From positions 55,467 through 119,466 of the forward strand of contig NZ_VMNX01000005.1 of assembly GCF_009377235.1 (NCBI RefSeq): DNA of 64,000 nt, written 5' to 3'. The DNA comes from Streptomyces acidicola. Its GTDB lineage: Bacteria > Actinomycetota > Actinomycetes > Streptomycetales > Streptomycetaceae. Of this stretch, positions 26,488-34,130 are shown in pieces; the first letter of the stretch is position 1; each line of letters begins with the position of its first letter. The position numbers were made by a program, and so were the translations under genes. The notes below the pieces were generated by a model. It was not told where the DNA came from. It was given only the letters and a program-made list of their open reading frames with translations, and did not search any database.

Positions 26488-26799
26488 TCAGCTTCTGGAT
26501 TTATCCAGCTCGCCTGGGCGGGCGTCGGATCGCCTTTCCGTCAAGAATGTGTATGACGCCAGGCAGGCGGTCAGGCGGGAACCGAGTTCCAGTTTCTCCA
26601 TGACGGCGGCCACATGGGCACGTACGGTCCGCTCGCTCACGTGGAGGCGCTGCGCCATCGCCTCGTTGGACAGTCCTTCGGCGAGTAGAAGAAAGGTCTC
26701 CTGCTCGCGGGGGGTGAGCCGGCCCACTCGGTCCAGGGCCGGTCTCCAGTGCGGCTCCGCGCATGCGGAGCCGGAAGGGGGTGCGCCGGTGACACTCAC
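26488..26799 (-). CDS. Small LuxR-family DNA-binding regulator
   Basis: The 103-residue protein is little more than a GerE/LuxR helix-turn-helix: LTPREQETFLLLAEGLSNEAMAQRL followed by HVSERTVRAHVAAVMEKL. It has no receiver or ligand-binding domain. Its GTG overlaps the stop of the lasso exporter gene (GTGA), so it is the last gene of the lasso operon and lies 132 nt upstream of lanA. It could couple expression of the two RiPP pathways. Small LuxR activators control other actinomycete lantibiotic clusters. Confidence 0.9.
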   Translation of the reverse strand: MSVTGAPPSGSACAEPHWRPALDRVGRLTPREQETFLLLAEGLSNEAMAQRLHVSERTVRAHVAAVMEKLELGSRLTACLASYTFLTERRSDARPGELDKSRS

Positions 26800-28619
26800 G
26801 GTGCTGCCATGCTCCTGTCCGCGTCAGGATGTTTGAGATGGTCTGTGGTCAGCCGTCGGTAGAACGGGTCGTCAGTGAGCAATTGTTCGTGCGTGCCCAT
26901 GGCGCTGACCCGGCCGTCGTCCAGGACGACGATCCGGTCGGCCGCGCGCACCGTCGACATTCGATGGGCCACCACCAGCAGAGCGTGTTTCCGGGATATC
27001 TTCCGTAACATCTCGGTGATTTCCCGTTCGTTGATGAGGTCGAGTTGCGATGTGGGTTCGTCCAGCAGCAAGAGATGCGGTCGGCCCAGCAACGCGCGAG
27101 CAATGGCGACTCGTTGACGTTCTCCGCCGGAGAGATTGAAACCGCGGTCACCGACTTCTGTCCGCAGCCCGTCCGGAAGGCGTTCGACGAGTTCTTCGAG
27201 GTTGACCATTCGCAGCGTTTCGCGAATGCTTTCTTCGTCCGCCGCCGGAGTCGCGTACACCAGGTTGTCGCGCAGGGTTCCGTGCAGCAGGGGCGCGTGT
27301 TGCTCGACGAGACCGATCCGGGCACGGTGTGCGCGCGGATCGACGTCGCGGATGTCCGTGCCGTCGAAGGCGATGTGTCCGCCGTCGGGCTCGTAGAACT
27401 TCTCCACGAGCGACACGATGGTGGTCTTACCGGCGCCGGAGCGTCCCACGAGCGCGACGATGCCGGTCCGCGGCACCGTGAAGCAGACGTCGCGCAGCAC
27501 GGGCCGTTCACCGTACGAGAAGGTGACGTTCCGCAGATCGAGCAGCGTCGATGAGGAAGCCGCGGGTGGCGTCGCCGACGCCTGCGTGACCTCTTCCATG
27601 GGCAGTCCCAGGACTTCCTCGATCCGGCCGAGCGATCCCAGGCCGCGCTGGATGAGGCTGAGCGCGTTGAAGAGTCCCGCGAGCGGCATGACGAGGTAGG
27701 TGGCGAACAGGAGAAACGCCACGAGCTCGCTGACGGTCATCGATCCGTTCGACACACGGACCGCGCCGATCAACAGGACGAGGAGGAACGAACCGTTGAC
27801 TGCGATCTCCATGGCCGGTCCCACGACGGAGCCCAGCCGCGCGGAGCGCAGTCCCGCGGTGTAGGCGGTGTCGACGTCCGCTCCGATGCGTTCGGCCTCC
27901 CGGCGCTCGGCACGGGCGGCCCGGACCGTCCTGATGCCGCCGAGCGCGCGTTCGAGGTCGGCGGTCATCGCTCCGACGCCGGCGAGGGCCTGCTCGGTGC
28001 TGCTGCGGATGCCGGCCATCACGCCGGCGACGAGGACGGCGGCGACCACAAGTGTTGCGGCGACCATGAGGAACATCACCGGGTCGATCCAGAGCATCAG
28101 CCCCGCGGCACCGACGCCGGTGACGCCTACGGTGACGAGTTGGACGAAGCTGCCGGCCACCATGTCGCGCAGCACGGTGGTGTCGGTCCCGACCCGTGAC
28201 AGCAGATCGCCGGTCCGCCGGCCGTCGAGTTCCTGGATCCGGACGAACATCAGTCGCTCGACGAGCCGGCGCCGCAGCCGCCGGACCACGCTTTCGCCGG
28301 TCACGTCCAGCAGGTACTGACCGCCGGCCTCCAGCGCCGCCTGGGCGAGGAAGAGAGCGGTCAGGGCCACGACGAGCGAAGCGACGGCTTCGTGGGCCGA
28401 GACCCGGTCGATCAGACGCATGGTCAGCAGCGGCTGGAACAGGCCGACCACCGTACCCGTGACCGTCAGCACGAGCGCCGCGACCACAGTACGGCCGCTG
28501 CCCCGCAGCAGGCGCAGCAGATCGCCGATGCGTGGGCCGTCGGTCTCCTGGGCCGACCCCGCCTGGTCCTGGACCGCCCCGGTGACCCCGGCAGCGGTCG
28601 CCTTGACGTCGCCGCTCAT
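26796..28619 (-). CDS. Lasso peptide ABC exporter (permease-ATPase fusion)
   Basis: The 607-residue half-transporter has six predicted transmembrane helices (about 40-320), then an ATPase with Walker A GRSGAGKTT, signature LSGGERQR, Walker B LLLLDEPTSQLD and the switch His in VVAHRMST. It has no peptidase domain. ATGA overlaps the preceding leader-peptidase gene. Lasso clusters of the A-C-B1-B2-D order end in such an exporter (D), which also confers self-immunity by efflux. The upstream in-frame start codon lies inside the previous gene. Confidence 0.93.
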   Translation of the reverse strand: MSGDVKATAAGVTGAVQDQAGSAQETDGPRIGDLLRLLRGSGRTVVAALVLTVTGTVVGLFQPLLTMRLIDRVSAHEAVASLVVALTALFLAQAALEAGGQYLLDVTGESVVRRLRRRLVERLMFVRIQELDGRRTGDLLSRVGTDTTVLRDMVAGSFVQLVTVGVTGVGAAGLMLWIDPVMFLMVAATLVVAAVLVAGVMAGIRSSTEQALAGVGAMTADLERALGGIRTVRAARAERREAERIGADVDTAYTAGLRSARLGSVVGPAMEIAVNGSFLLVLLIGAVRVSNGSMTVSELVAFLLFATYLVMPLAGLFNALSLIQRGLGSLGRIEEVLGLPMEEVTQASATPPAASSSTLLDLRNVTFSYGERPVLRDVCFTVPRTGIVALVGRSGAGKTTIVSLVEKFYEPDGGHIAFDGTDIRDVDPRAHRARIGLVEQHAPLLHGTLRDNLVYATPAADEESIRETLRMVNLEELVERLPDGLRTEVGDRGFNLSGGERQRVAIARALLGRPHLLLLDEPTSQLDLINEREITEMLRKISRKHALLVVAHRMSTVRAADRIVVLDDGRVSAMGTHEQLLTDDPFYRRLTTDHLKHPDADRSMAAP

Positions 28620-29056
28620 GAGCGACCCCTCTTCCCTGCCCCGGGGCTCACACCGATCAGCACCTGGAAGTAGTCCTGGGGCAGCTCCTCGCCCACCAGT
28701 CGGCCATCCGCCTCGACCCAGGCGTGGGCGCCGAACGGCGGCGCGCTGCGGACGCCGACGCACCAGGTGGGCCACTCTCCCCTGGCCCGGCACAGCAGGG
28801 CCGTGGCGACGGAACGAGGCAGACAGCCCTCCCGTCCGGCGCACACCGCGCTGACGGTGGTGACCGCTCGGCGGGCGCGAAGGGCTCTGTCGTGACCGGC
28901 CGGGCGGGCTCCGCGCGCCACGCGGCGGAGCAGCCGGCCCAGGCGGGCTGGCGGGAGAAGCAGGAGCGGCCGCGCCACGGCGACGGCGACACGGGCCTGG
29001 GCGCGTTGCCCGAACGACGTTCCCGTATGCGTCTCCGGCACCGGGTGGAAGCTCAT
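28616..29056 (-). CDS. Lasso peptide leader peptidase (B2, transglutaminase-like)
   Basis: The 146-residue protein has the lasso B2 core: Cys in GREGCLPRSVATALL (about 80), His in GAHAWVEADGRLVGE and a following Asp, forming a Cys-His-Asp triad. It cuts the leader from the precursor so that the new N-terminus can be cyclised. The N-terminal ~45 residues are an Arg/Leu-rich helix typical of free-standing actinobacterial B2. ATGA overlaps the B1 stop. Confidence 0.92.
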   Translation of the reverse strand: MSFHPVPETHTGTSFGQRAQARVAVAVARPLLLLPPARLGRLLRRVARGARPAGHDRALRARRAVTTVSAVCAGREGCLPRSVATALLCRARGEWPTWCVGVRSAPPFGAHAWVEADGRLVGEELPQDYFQVLIGVSPGAGKRGRS

Positions 29057-29304
29057 GCCCTCACCAGCCGGGCCTCGCGCAGGGCGGACAGCAGCGCGGC
29101 CACGTCGGTCGTCGCGCGGTCCTCGTCCACCTCGAACTCGGCGCACAGTGTGCCGATGATCTCCTCGGCCGGACTGCCTTCGAGTAGGGCCGCCAGGATC
29201 AGACCACCGGTCGGGTTGAGTTCCCAGTACTCGCCCGTACCGCCGTTCAGCAGGACCTTGCCGTAGTCCGTGTCGACCAAGGACACGTCCTTGCGCAATT
29301 GCAT
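29053..29304 (-). CDS. Lasso peptide RRE / leader-binding protein (B1, PqqD-like)
   Basis: The 83-residue PqqD-like protein has the three-strand, three-helix pattern VSLVDTDYGKVLLN, GEYWELNPTGGLILAALLEG and a C-terminal winged-helix segment. It binds the leader YxxP motif and delivers the precursor to B2 and the cyclase. A purine-rich GAAGGGGAA precedes the ATG, and 14 nt separate it from the cyclase gene. Confidence 0.92.
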   Translation of the reverse strand: MQLRKDVSLVDTDYGKVLLNGGTGEYWELNPTGGLILAALLEGSPAEEIIGTLCAEFEVDEDRATTDVAALLSALREARLVRA

Positions 29305-29318
29305 GGAGATGTTCCCCT

Positions 29319-31112
29319 TCAGATGGTGCGAAGCCAGATCTCGCAGGCGAGCGTGGCGTCGATGCCGCCGTGCCGCAGTTCGGGTGACGAGGGCCGGAGG
29401 GTGATGTCCACGAGGCGTTCGGCATCGACGAGGCCGGCCTTGGCGAGGTGCGACTCCCGCCACAGTTCGGCCAACCGCACCCGGTTCTCCCGCAGGCCGT
29501 TGGCCGCGTCGACCGATGCCTCGCCCTTGGTGGTACGCCGCAGCAGGGCGTCGGGTACATGACCGCGCATCGCTGTCTTCAGCAGCGGCTTGAACTCCCA
29601 AGGGGTGGTGCGCTCCTCGGAACGTACGGACCAGCACGCCGCGATGACCCGGTCGTCCAGGAACGGGCTGGCCAATGGCAGTCCGCTGTGCTCTGCCACC
29701 TGGTGCAGAACGCGGGTGGCACGCGTCCCGTGGTGAAGCGTCTGGAGTTCGTTGTGCAGTGCGTGGGTGGCGCCACGAGGCTCGGCCGTCGCCGCAGCCT
29801 CCCGTAGCTTCCTGCCTACGGAGTCGGCGGCGTCGGGTGTGACCCACGTCGGCAACCGCGGCGGTATGTCCCAGGCGAAGACGTCTGGACTGTGCGGAGC
29901 CGGCCGGGGGGCGGTGATCCGGTCGGCGGTGTCCGCCAGCCACTGGCCGTACGGCCGCCGGTCGGTGAGCACCGACACCGTCTCCCGCAACGACCAGCGG
30001 TTCTGGGCACGGTAACCCCGGATGCTGCGCAGCGCCTTGAGCGGACGGGTGGTAAGCAGATCCCGGTGATGGGCGGGGTGCCCCCACAGGACGTGGTCGC
30101 CGCCCATGCCGGTGAAGTGCAGCCGCGAGCCACGGGCGAGGAGCCCGTCGTGGCCGACCAGTTGGCGGGGCTGGTCGATGATCGTGGGCAGCGGTTCGTC
30201 GACGGGACCGGTGACGTCGAGCAGACCGCTGTAGAACAGCGGGATCTCGTCGATGTCCAGCAGGATGTGTTCCAGGCCGTCGATCTCGGACGCCGCCAGC
30301 CGGGCCCAGTGCACGTCGTCGTCACCGATGTCCCGGCTGGGCATGGTGAGCGCGGGCAGCGGCTCCGCGCTCGCTCGGGCGGCTAGGGCGCAGATGGTGG
30401 TGGAGTCCAGGCCGCCGGACAGGTCGCAGCTGACCGTTTCGGCCGCGGCCACCCGGAAACGTACGGCGTCGTCGAGTGCCTCGCGCAGTGCCTCGGCACC
30501 CTCGACGAGCGGGACATGGGTGTGCGGGGGTTCCCACCAGCGGACCGTCCCAGTCCTGCCCCGGCCGAACCGGAGGAGGTCGCCGGGAACGACGGCGTGC
30601 ACACCGCGCCACAGCGGCACGTCACCCAGCGGATGGGGTACGAAGTCCAGGAGACGAAGGGCGAGCATGTCTTCGTCCAGTGGTGCGTCGAGCAACCGCG
30701 CCAGAGTGTCGGCGCGGTTGGCGGACACGGTGACCTCGCCGACGGTGGCGTGGAACAGGCGGCGCAACCCGCCAGCCGTGCCGCGGGCGTGGATCTCGCC
30801 GTGTGCCTCCACGACGGCGTGGAAGTCGCCGGGCAGGCGCGCGGTCAGGCGGTCGAGTGCGTCGATGTCCCTCACGTCGGCGATGTGGGCTTCGAGTTCG
30901 CGTTGACCGACGGGCGTGTGCCCGATCAGCGCCACGAACAGGCCGTGTCCGTTGCGGGCTTGGACGGAGGTGAGCCAGTCGCCCAAGATAAACGGGTTTC
31001 CGGAGGGGTGGGCGATGGTTCGAGCGGCACGTGTCACCATGCGAGAGGCCACGGCGAGGGCGGCCTCACAGTCCGGGAACAGCGTGAACCATCCCTCGCC
31101 GTGGTCTGTCAT
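29319..31112 (-). CDS. Lasso peptide cyclase (asparagine-synthetase-like, C protein)
   Basis: The 597-residue protein has an N-terminal Ntn-like domain without the catalytic Cys2 of true asparagine synthetases (MTDHGEGW), and a synthetase domain with the PP-loop SCDLSGGLDSTT (about 230-241). It adenylates the side chain of the acceptor Asp/Glu and closes the macrolactam around the threaded tail. It starts 4 nt after the precursor stop. Confidence 0.95.
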   Translation of the reverse strand: MTDHGEGWFTLFPDCEAALAVASRMVTRAARTIAHPSGNPFILGDWLTSVQARNGHGLFVALIGHTPVGQRELEAHIADVRDIDALDRLTARLPGDFHAVVEAHGEIHARGTAGGLRRLFHATVGEVTVSANRADTLARLLDAPLDEDMLALRLLDFVPHPLGDVPLWRGVHAVVPGDLLRFGRGRTGTVRWWEPPHTHVPLVEGAEALREALDDAVRFRVAAAETVSCDLSGGLDSTTICALAARASAEPLPALTMPSRDIGDDDVHWARLAASEIDGLEHILLDIDEIPLFYSGLLDVTGPVDEPLPTIIDQPRQLVGHDGLLARGSRLHFTGMGGDHVLWGHPAHHRDLLTTRPLKALRSIRGYRAQNRWSLRETVSVLTDRRPYGQWLADTADRITAPRPAPHSPDVFAWDIPPRLPTWVTPDAADSVGRKLREAAATAEPRGATHALHNELQTLHHGTRATRVLHQVAEHSGLPLASPFLDDRVIAACWSVRSEERTTPWEFKPLLKTAMRGHVPDALLRRTTKGEASVDAANGLRENRVRLAELWRESHLAKAGLVDAERLVDITLRPSSPELRHGGIDATLACEIWLRTI

Positions 31113-31116
31113 CGGA

Positions 31117-31236
31117 CTACAGGCCCAGAGGCAGACGGACCTTGGGCTCGTGCGGCCCGCGCTTCAGGAATCCGGTGTCCTTGCGGAAGTCGCCGGCCTT
31201 GGACAGCGCCGGAACCTCGTAGACCTTCCTGGCCAT
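31117..31236 (-). CDS. Lasso peptide precursor
   Basis: The 39-residue precursor has the standard leader pattern Y6-x-x-P9-x-L11, G15 and T21 (VYEVPALSKAGDFRKDT). With Thr21 at position -2 the core is FLKRGPHEPKVRLPLGL: Phe1 amine, Glu8 as ring acceptor (8-residue ring), tail of nine. Glu is the only acidic residue in the core, so the acceptor is unambiguous. The core is strongly cationic. I recognise no described lasso peptide with this core. AAGGA lies just upstream of the ATG. Longer in-frame starts would add a non-leader N-terminus. Confidence 0.93.
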   Translation of the reverse strand: MARKVYEVPALSKAGDFRKDTGFLKRGPHEPKVRLPLGL

Positions 31237-31273
31237 ATTCCTTGTCCTTTCTCTCACGGGAATTTCTGACGGG

Positions 31274-31304
31274 GCGGCACTCGATTTCGGGAAATCGGTG
31301 CCGC
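31274..31304 (-). promoter_or_regulatory. Hairpin in the leader region of the lasso precursor gene
   Basis: GCGGCAC-T-CGATTTC (31274-31288) pairs with GAAATCGGTGCCGC (31291-31304), leaving one bulge, 38 nt upstream of the precursor ATG. It could be a transcript leader structure or operator. The rest of the 310-bp gap to the GntR gene holds no gene I can support. Confidence 0.45.
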
Positions 31305-31546
31305 TCACAGAGAAAATCTTGGTCCCATTCCGAGAACCGATCAAGAAGCAGTCCGGGCCCACCACTTTGGGTGGCCACGCCCGGTCCGCCGTTCGGCGTC
31401 CACCGACATGGCTGCCACCAGCGCGAAGACGTGCCGTCCACTCGTGGGGCGGGTAGACCCGGCGCAGTGGATCGACCTGGCTTTCTTAGGTTCTTCTTCA
31501 CACTCCGTATGAGCTTCATTGGCATCACGCCGATCCAGCAGTGGTG

Positions 31547-31993
31547 TCACAGAGTTCGCCGGGCCTGCGGCGCGTGGAGTGGACCGCACTGCGTCCGCCC
31601 GTGGCGCGCCACCACGCGAGGCATTCGCTCGATGGCGGAGATGATCGCGGTGCGTGAAATGCCGGATACATCCGCCAGGTTGACGACCTGCTGGAGTTGT
31701 GCGGAGATGTCGTCCATGTTCATCGGATGTGAGGAATGGAGGACGACGGGGCCGCGGCCACGGCCGAAATCGATGATTCCCTCGCTCCGCAGCATCCGCA
31801 GTGCCCGCAGAACGGTGTTCTTGTTGGCCCCGTATTTCTTGCCGAGTTGGTCCGCCGGGGGAAGTTGCTCTCCCCGGGCATATAGGCCGGACGCTATGTC
31901 TGCTCTGAGTCTCACCTTGATCTGGACATAGAGCGGTGTCGTGGTCTCACCGCTCTGTCGGCGGACATTCGCGACACCAGATACAGGTAACAT
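31547..31993 (-). CDS. GntR-family transcriptional regulator
   Basis: The 148-residue protein has a GntR winged helix: TTPLYVQIKVRLRADIASGLYARGEQLPPADQLGKKYGANKNTVLRALRMLRSEGIIDFGRGRGPVV. The C-terminal region (about 60 residues) is short and unlike FadR or HutC effector domains, resembling compact YtrA-type or AICE-type GntR proteins. It lies upstream of, and on the same strand as, the lasso operon, and may repress it. The ATG at 31993 is chosen because GGGGG and GCAGG lie upstream; an ATG at 32041 is possible. Confidence 0.85.
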   Translation of the reverse strand: MLPVSGVANVRRQSGETTTPLYVQIKVRLRADIASGLYARGEQLPPADQLGKKYGANKNTVLRALRMLRSEGIIDFGRGRGPVVLHSSHPMNMDDISAQLQQVVNLADVSGISRTAIISAIERMPRVVARHGRTQCGPLHAPQARRTL

Positions 31994-32289
31994 CCTGCTG
32001 TTTCCCCCCCATAGTTCGGATGTGCTCAAAAAACGCGCCAAGTCATTGACTTATCGGCGCGGTGATGACCGAGGCAGCCCCGTGCGGCTGGCCTCCGCGT
32101 GGTCGGCGCGGGACCGAAATCTGCCTGGTCGGTATTGCGGTCCTCGATGGGCCGGTGGGCTGTGCGAGCCGGGAGTCGTGACAACGCTGCCGTGGGGGTC
32201 CTGTCCGGATGAGTTTCGTGCCGTCCGGAACGGGGCACGCGGGGCGAACGTGATCAGGGCTAGGCTTGGGCTCGTGTGTTCAGTCACCG

Positions 32290-32640
32290 GCAAACGCGTC
32301 GGCGACCGGTGCGGCGATCAAGTCGTCAGGGCGGTACGGCATCGCATCGACACCAGGACCGGTAAACGGAGCCGGGAGACGGTCTACGTCATCACCGACC
32401 TGACCAGCGGCCCGGTATCCCCCGAGCGGATCGCGAAGAACCTGAGGGCGCACTGGGTGATCGAAAACCCGCTCCACTTGTTCCGGGACACCGCCGCCCG
32501 TGAGGACGTCTCCAAGGTCCGCGCCGGTCACGTCCCGGAGAGCATGGCTCCTGCGTAACCTCGTTATTCACTAGTTCCGCACCACAGCCCTCGCCCTACC
32601 AGCGGGCCTCGGCCTCCGGCCGACCAGCACTGATCCATGA
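32290..32640 (+). pseudogene. Remnant of an ISAs1-family transposase
   Basis: The reading frame encodes RSRETVYVITDLTSGPVSPE followed by LRAHWVIENPLHLFRDTAAREDVSKVR, the C-terminal DDE segment of ISAs1 transposases. It then stops at a TAA (32557). The next frame continues the homology as LRNLVIH before another stop, so the copy is truncated at the 5' end and frameshifted. Inverted repeats are not evident. From 32042 to 32290 I see no gene. Confidence 0.7.
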
Positions 32641-32839
32641 TCAAAAGTCTTTGCCAAGCGCCCTCGGGTCGCCTGGCCCGCGGTGTGAGGAAAATGCGCA
32701 TGCGTGAACGTCGCACACGCCGGTGACTCTCTAGGCATAGATGGCTCTTTCAGTGGGTGCCTACCGATCGACGATCACGTGGACTCGTCGGACCGAACGA
32801 TTCCGCTGCCGGATCTTGCTATGCCCCCGCAGGCGTGTC

Positions 32840-32899
32840 AACGATCGTTTCCTGCCACGGAACGATCGTTTGAGGGACTGCTGAAGAGCCGAGTAGTGT
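32840..32899 (+). promoter_or_regulatory. Two palindromic operators and promoter of the XRE operon
   Basis: The palindrome AACGATCGTT occurs at 32840-32849 and 32861-32870, 21 bp (two helical turns) apart. The second copy abuts a -35 TTGAGG (32870-32875), with TAGTGT (32894-32899) 18 bp downstream. A degenerate copy, GAACGATTCC, is near 32799. The layout fits autorepression by the regulator encoded immediately downstream. Confidence 0.65.
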
Positions 32900-32934
32900 G
32901 CGTGGGACAGGCACACCGACCTTGGGAGCGATTG

Positions 32935-33522
32935 GTGGAGCAACCTCTCACCGAAACTCTTCGGCGCCTCAGTGCGCACCGTGAGACGGAGAGTCTCAAC
33001 TCCCGAGAGCTGGCAGCTCAGACGGCTCTTCCCGAGAACATCGTCCGTGAGTTGCTTCGCGGTGGTAGCCCGCCACCGGACACTGTGCAGCAAAGGGTCT
33101 GCGCGCGCATCAAGGCCCTGGCGGAGGACTACTTGTCTCGTACGGACAAGAAGCTGAGCGACCTTGTTTCTGAGGTCGCTGATCGCCTCGCGGTCTCCGA
33201 AGTTTGGGCGCGAAAGCTACTCAAGGGCGAGAAGATGCCCAACGTGCCCTTGCTCCACGACTTCGCGGATTTCTTCGACGTCGAAGGCGGGGAGACGTTC
33301 TTCACCATGTCAGCGGAGGACTCACTCAATCGTGTTCTCCAGCCGATCCTTCAGAAGTACGAGAACCCCGCGTCCGATCCTGTCCAGGCGCTGATGAAGA
33401 AGTACGGCGTCGTCAACGCCGACCTCAGGCACGCCGGTTCCCTGACACCTGAGCAGCTTGAGGTACTCCTTGCCGGCGTTATCCGGTCGGTCCTGCCCCC
33501 GGGGGGAGACTCAGCCCGATGA
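32935..33522 (+). CDS. XRE-like (helix-turn-helix) regulator
   Basis: The 195-residue protein has two helix-turn-helix-like stretches: LNSRELAAQTALPENIVRELLRG and LVSEVADRLAVSEVWARKLLKGEKMPNV. The second is followed by HDFADFFDVEGGE, typical of the XRE family whose genes precede ImmA/IrrE genes in actinobacteria. GTG 32935 has GGGAG 6 nt upstream; the longer frame from 32704 would include the promoter and operators. Its stop overlaps the next ATG. By analogy with ImmR it may be the repressor cleaved or relieved by its metallopeptidase partner. Confidence 0.82.
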   Translation: MEQPLTETLRRLSAHRETESLNSRELAAQTALPENIVRELLRGGSPPPDTVQQRVCARIKALAEDYLSRTDKKLSDLVSEVADRLAVSEVWARKLLKGEKMPNVPLLHDFADFFDVEGGETFFTMSAEDSLNRVLQPILQKYENPASDPVQALMKKYGVVNADLRHAGSLTPEQLEVLLAGVIRSVLPPGGDSAR

Positions 33523-34130
33523 GCATCCGAGCCATGAAATCACTTTTGTCTGCGCTCGGGAGAGAAGCAGCTCATTCGGTCGACCGGCCGGCAGACGCGG
33601 AGGAGGTCATGCGGGAGTTCTGCCGGGCGATGAGTGTTCGCACCGGACGCCCGATTGCACTCCTGTTTCGGCGCTTTCCCTCAGACATTCCCGTGTCCGG
33701 CATGCGCCTGGACTGCGGGGATCGGTCGATCATCGTGGTCGAGAAAGCAACCGTTCCGGAGGCACAACTGGTCATCCTCGGACACGAACTGTGGCACGAG
33801 GAACAAGGCGACGGCGGCCACCACATCCCCGGATTGGCGGCTGCCGCCCGCGCGCTCGTGCCCGACCAGGCCCTCGGCACGCTGCAGCGGGTAGTCGATC
33901 AGATCCTGACCGACCAGGAGGTGCCACGCGAAGCGATCCAGATGGGCGCGGCGCGTGCAGAGTCCCTTGCGGAGCACGAGGCGGCAGCGGAGACCTTTGG
34001 CCTGCTGTTCGGCAGCGAGGTCCGCGCATGGGTGAAGGGCCGCTACGCCGAGGGGCCCGTCAGTGAGTCGACTCTCGAGGGACGTATCAACGTGTCGCTC
34101 ACCAACCGCGGTGGACGCATACTTTTATGA
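33519..34130 (+). CDS. ImmA/IrrE-type metallopeptidase
   Basis: The 203-residue protein carries the zinc motif GHELWHEEQ (HExxH, about residues 88-92) and a downstream Glu-rich helix EHEAAAETFGLLFG that can supply the third ligand. ImmA/IrrE proteins cleave or disable a partner HTH repressor in response to DNA damage or cell signals. ATGA overlap with the regulator gene supports a repressor/anti-repressor pair. Confidence 0.88.
   Translation: MSIRAMKSLLSALGREAAHSVDRPADAEEVMREFCRAMSVRTGRPIALLFRRFPSDIPVSGMRLDCGDRSIIVVEKATVPEAQLVILGHELWHEEQGDGGHHIPGLAAAARALVPDQALGTLQRVVDQILTDQEVPREAIQMGAARAESLAEHEAAAETFGLLFGSEVRAWVKGRYAEGPVSESTLEGRINVSLTNRGGRILL

Noticed and set aside
20000..26500. Thiopeptide or linear azole-containing peptide cluster instead of a lanthipeptide
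   Set aside because: LanB is a single full-length protein, LanC with all zinc ligands is present, and there is no YcaO, split dehydratase or [4+2] pyridine synthase.
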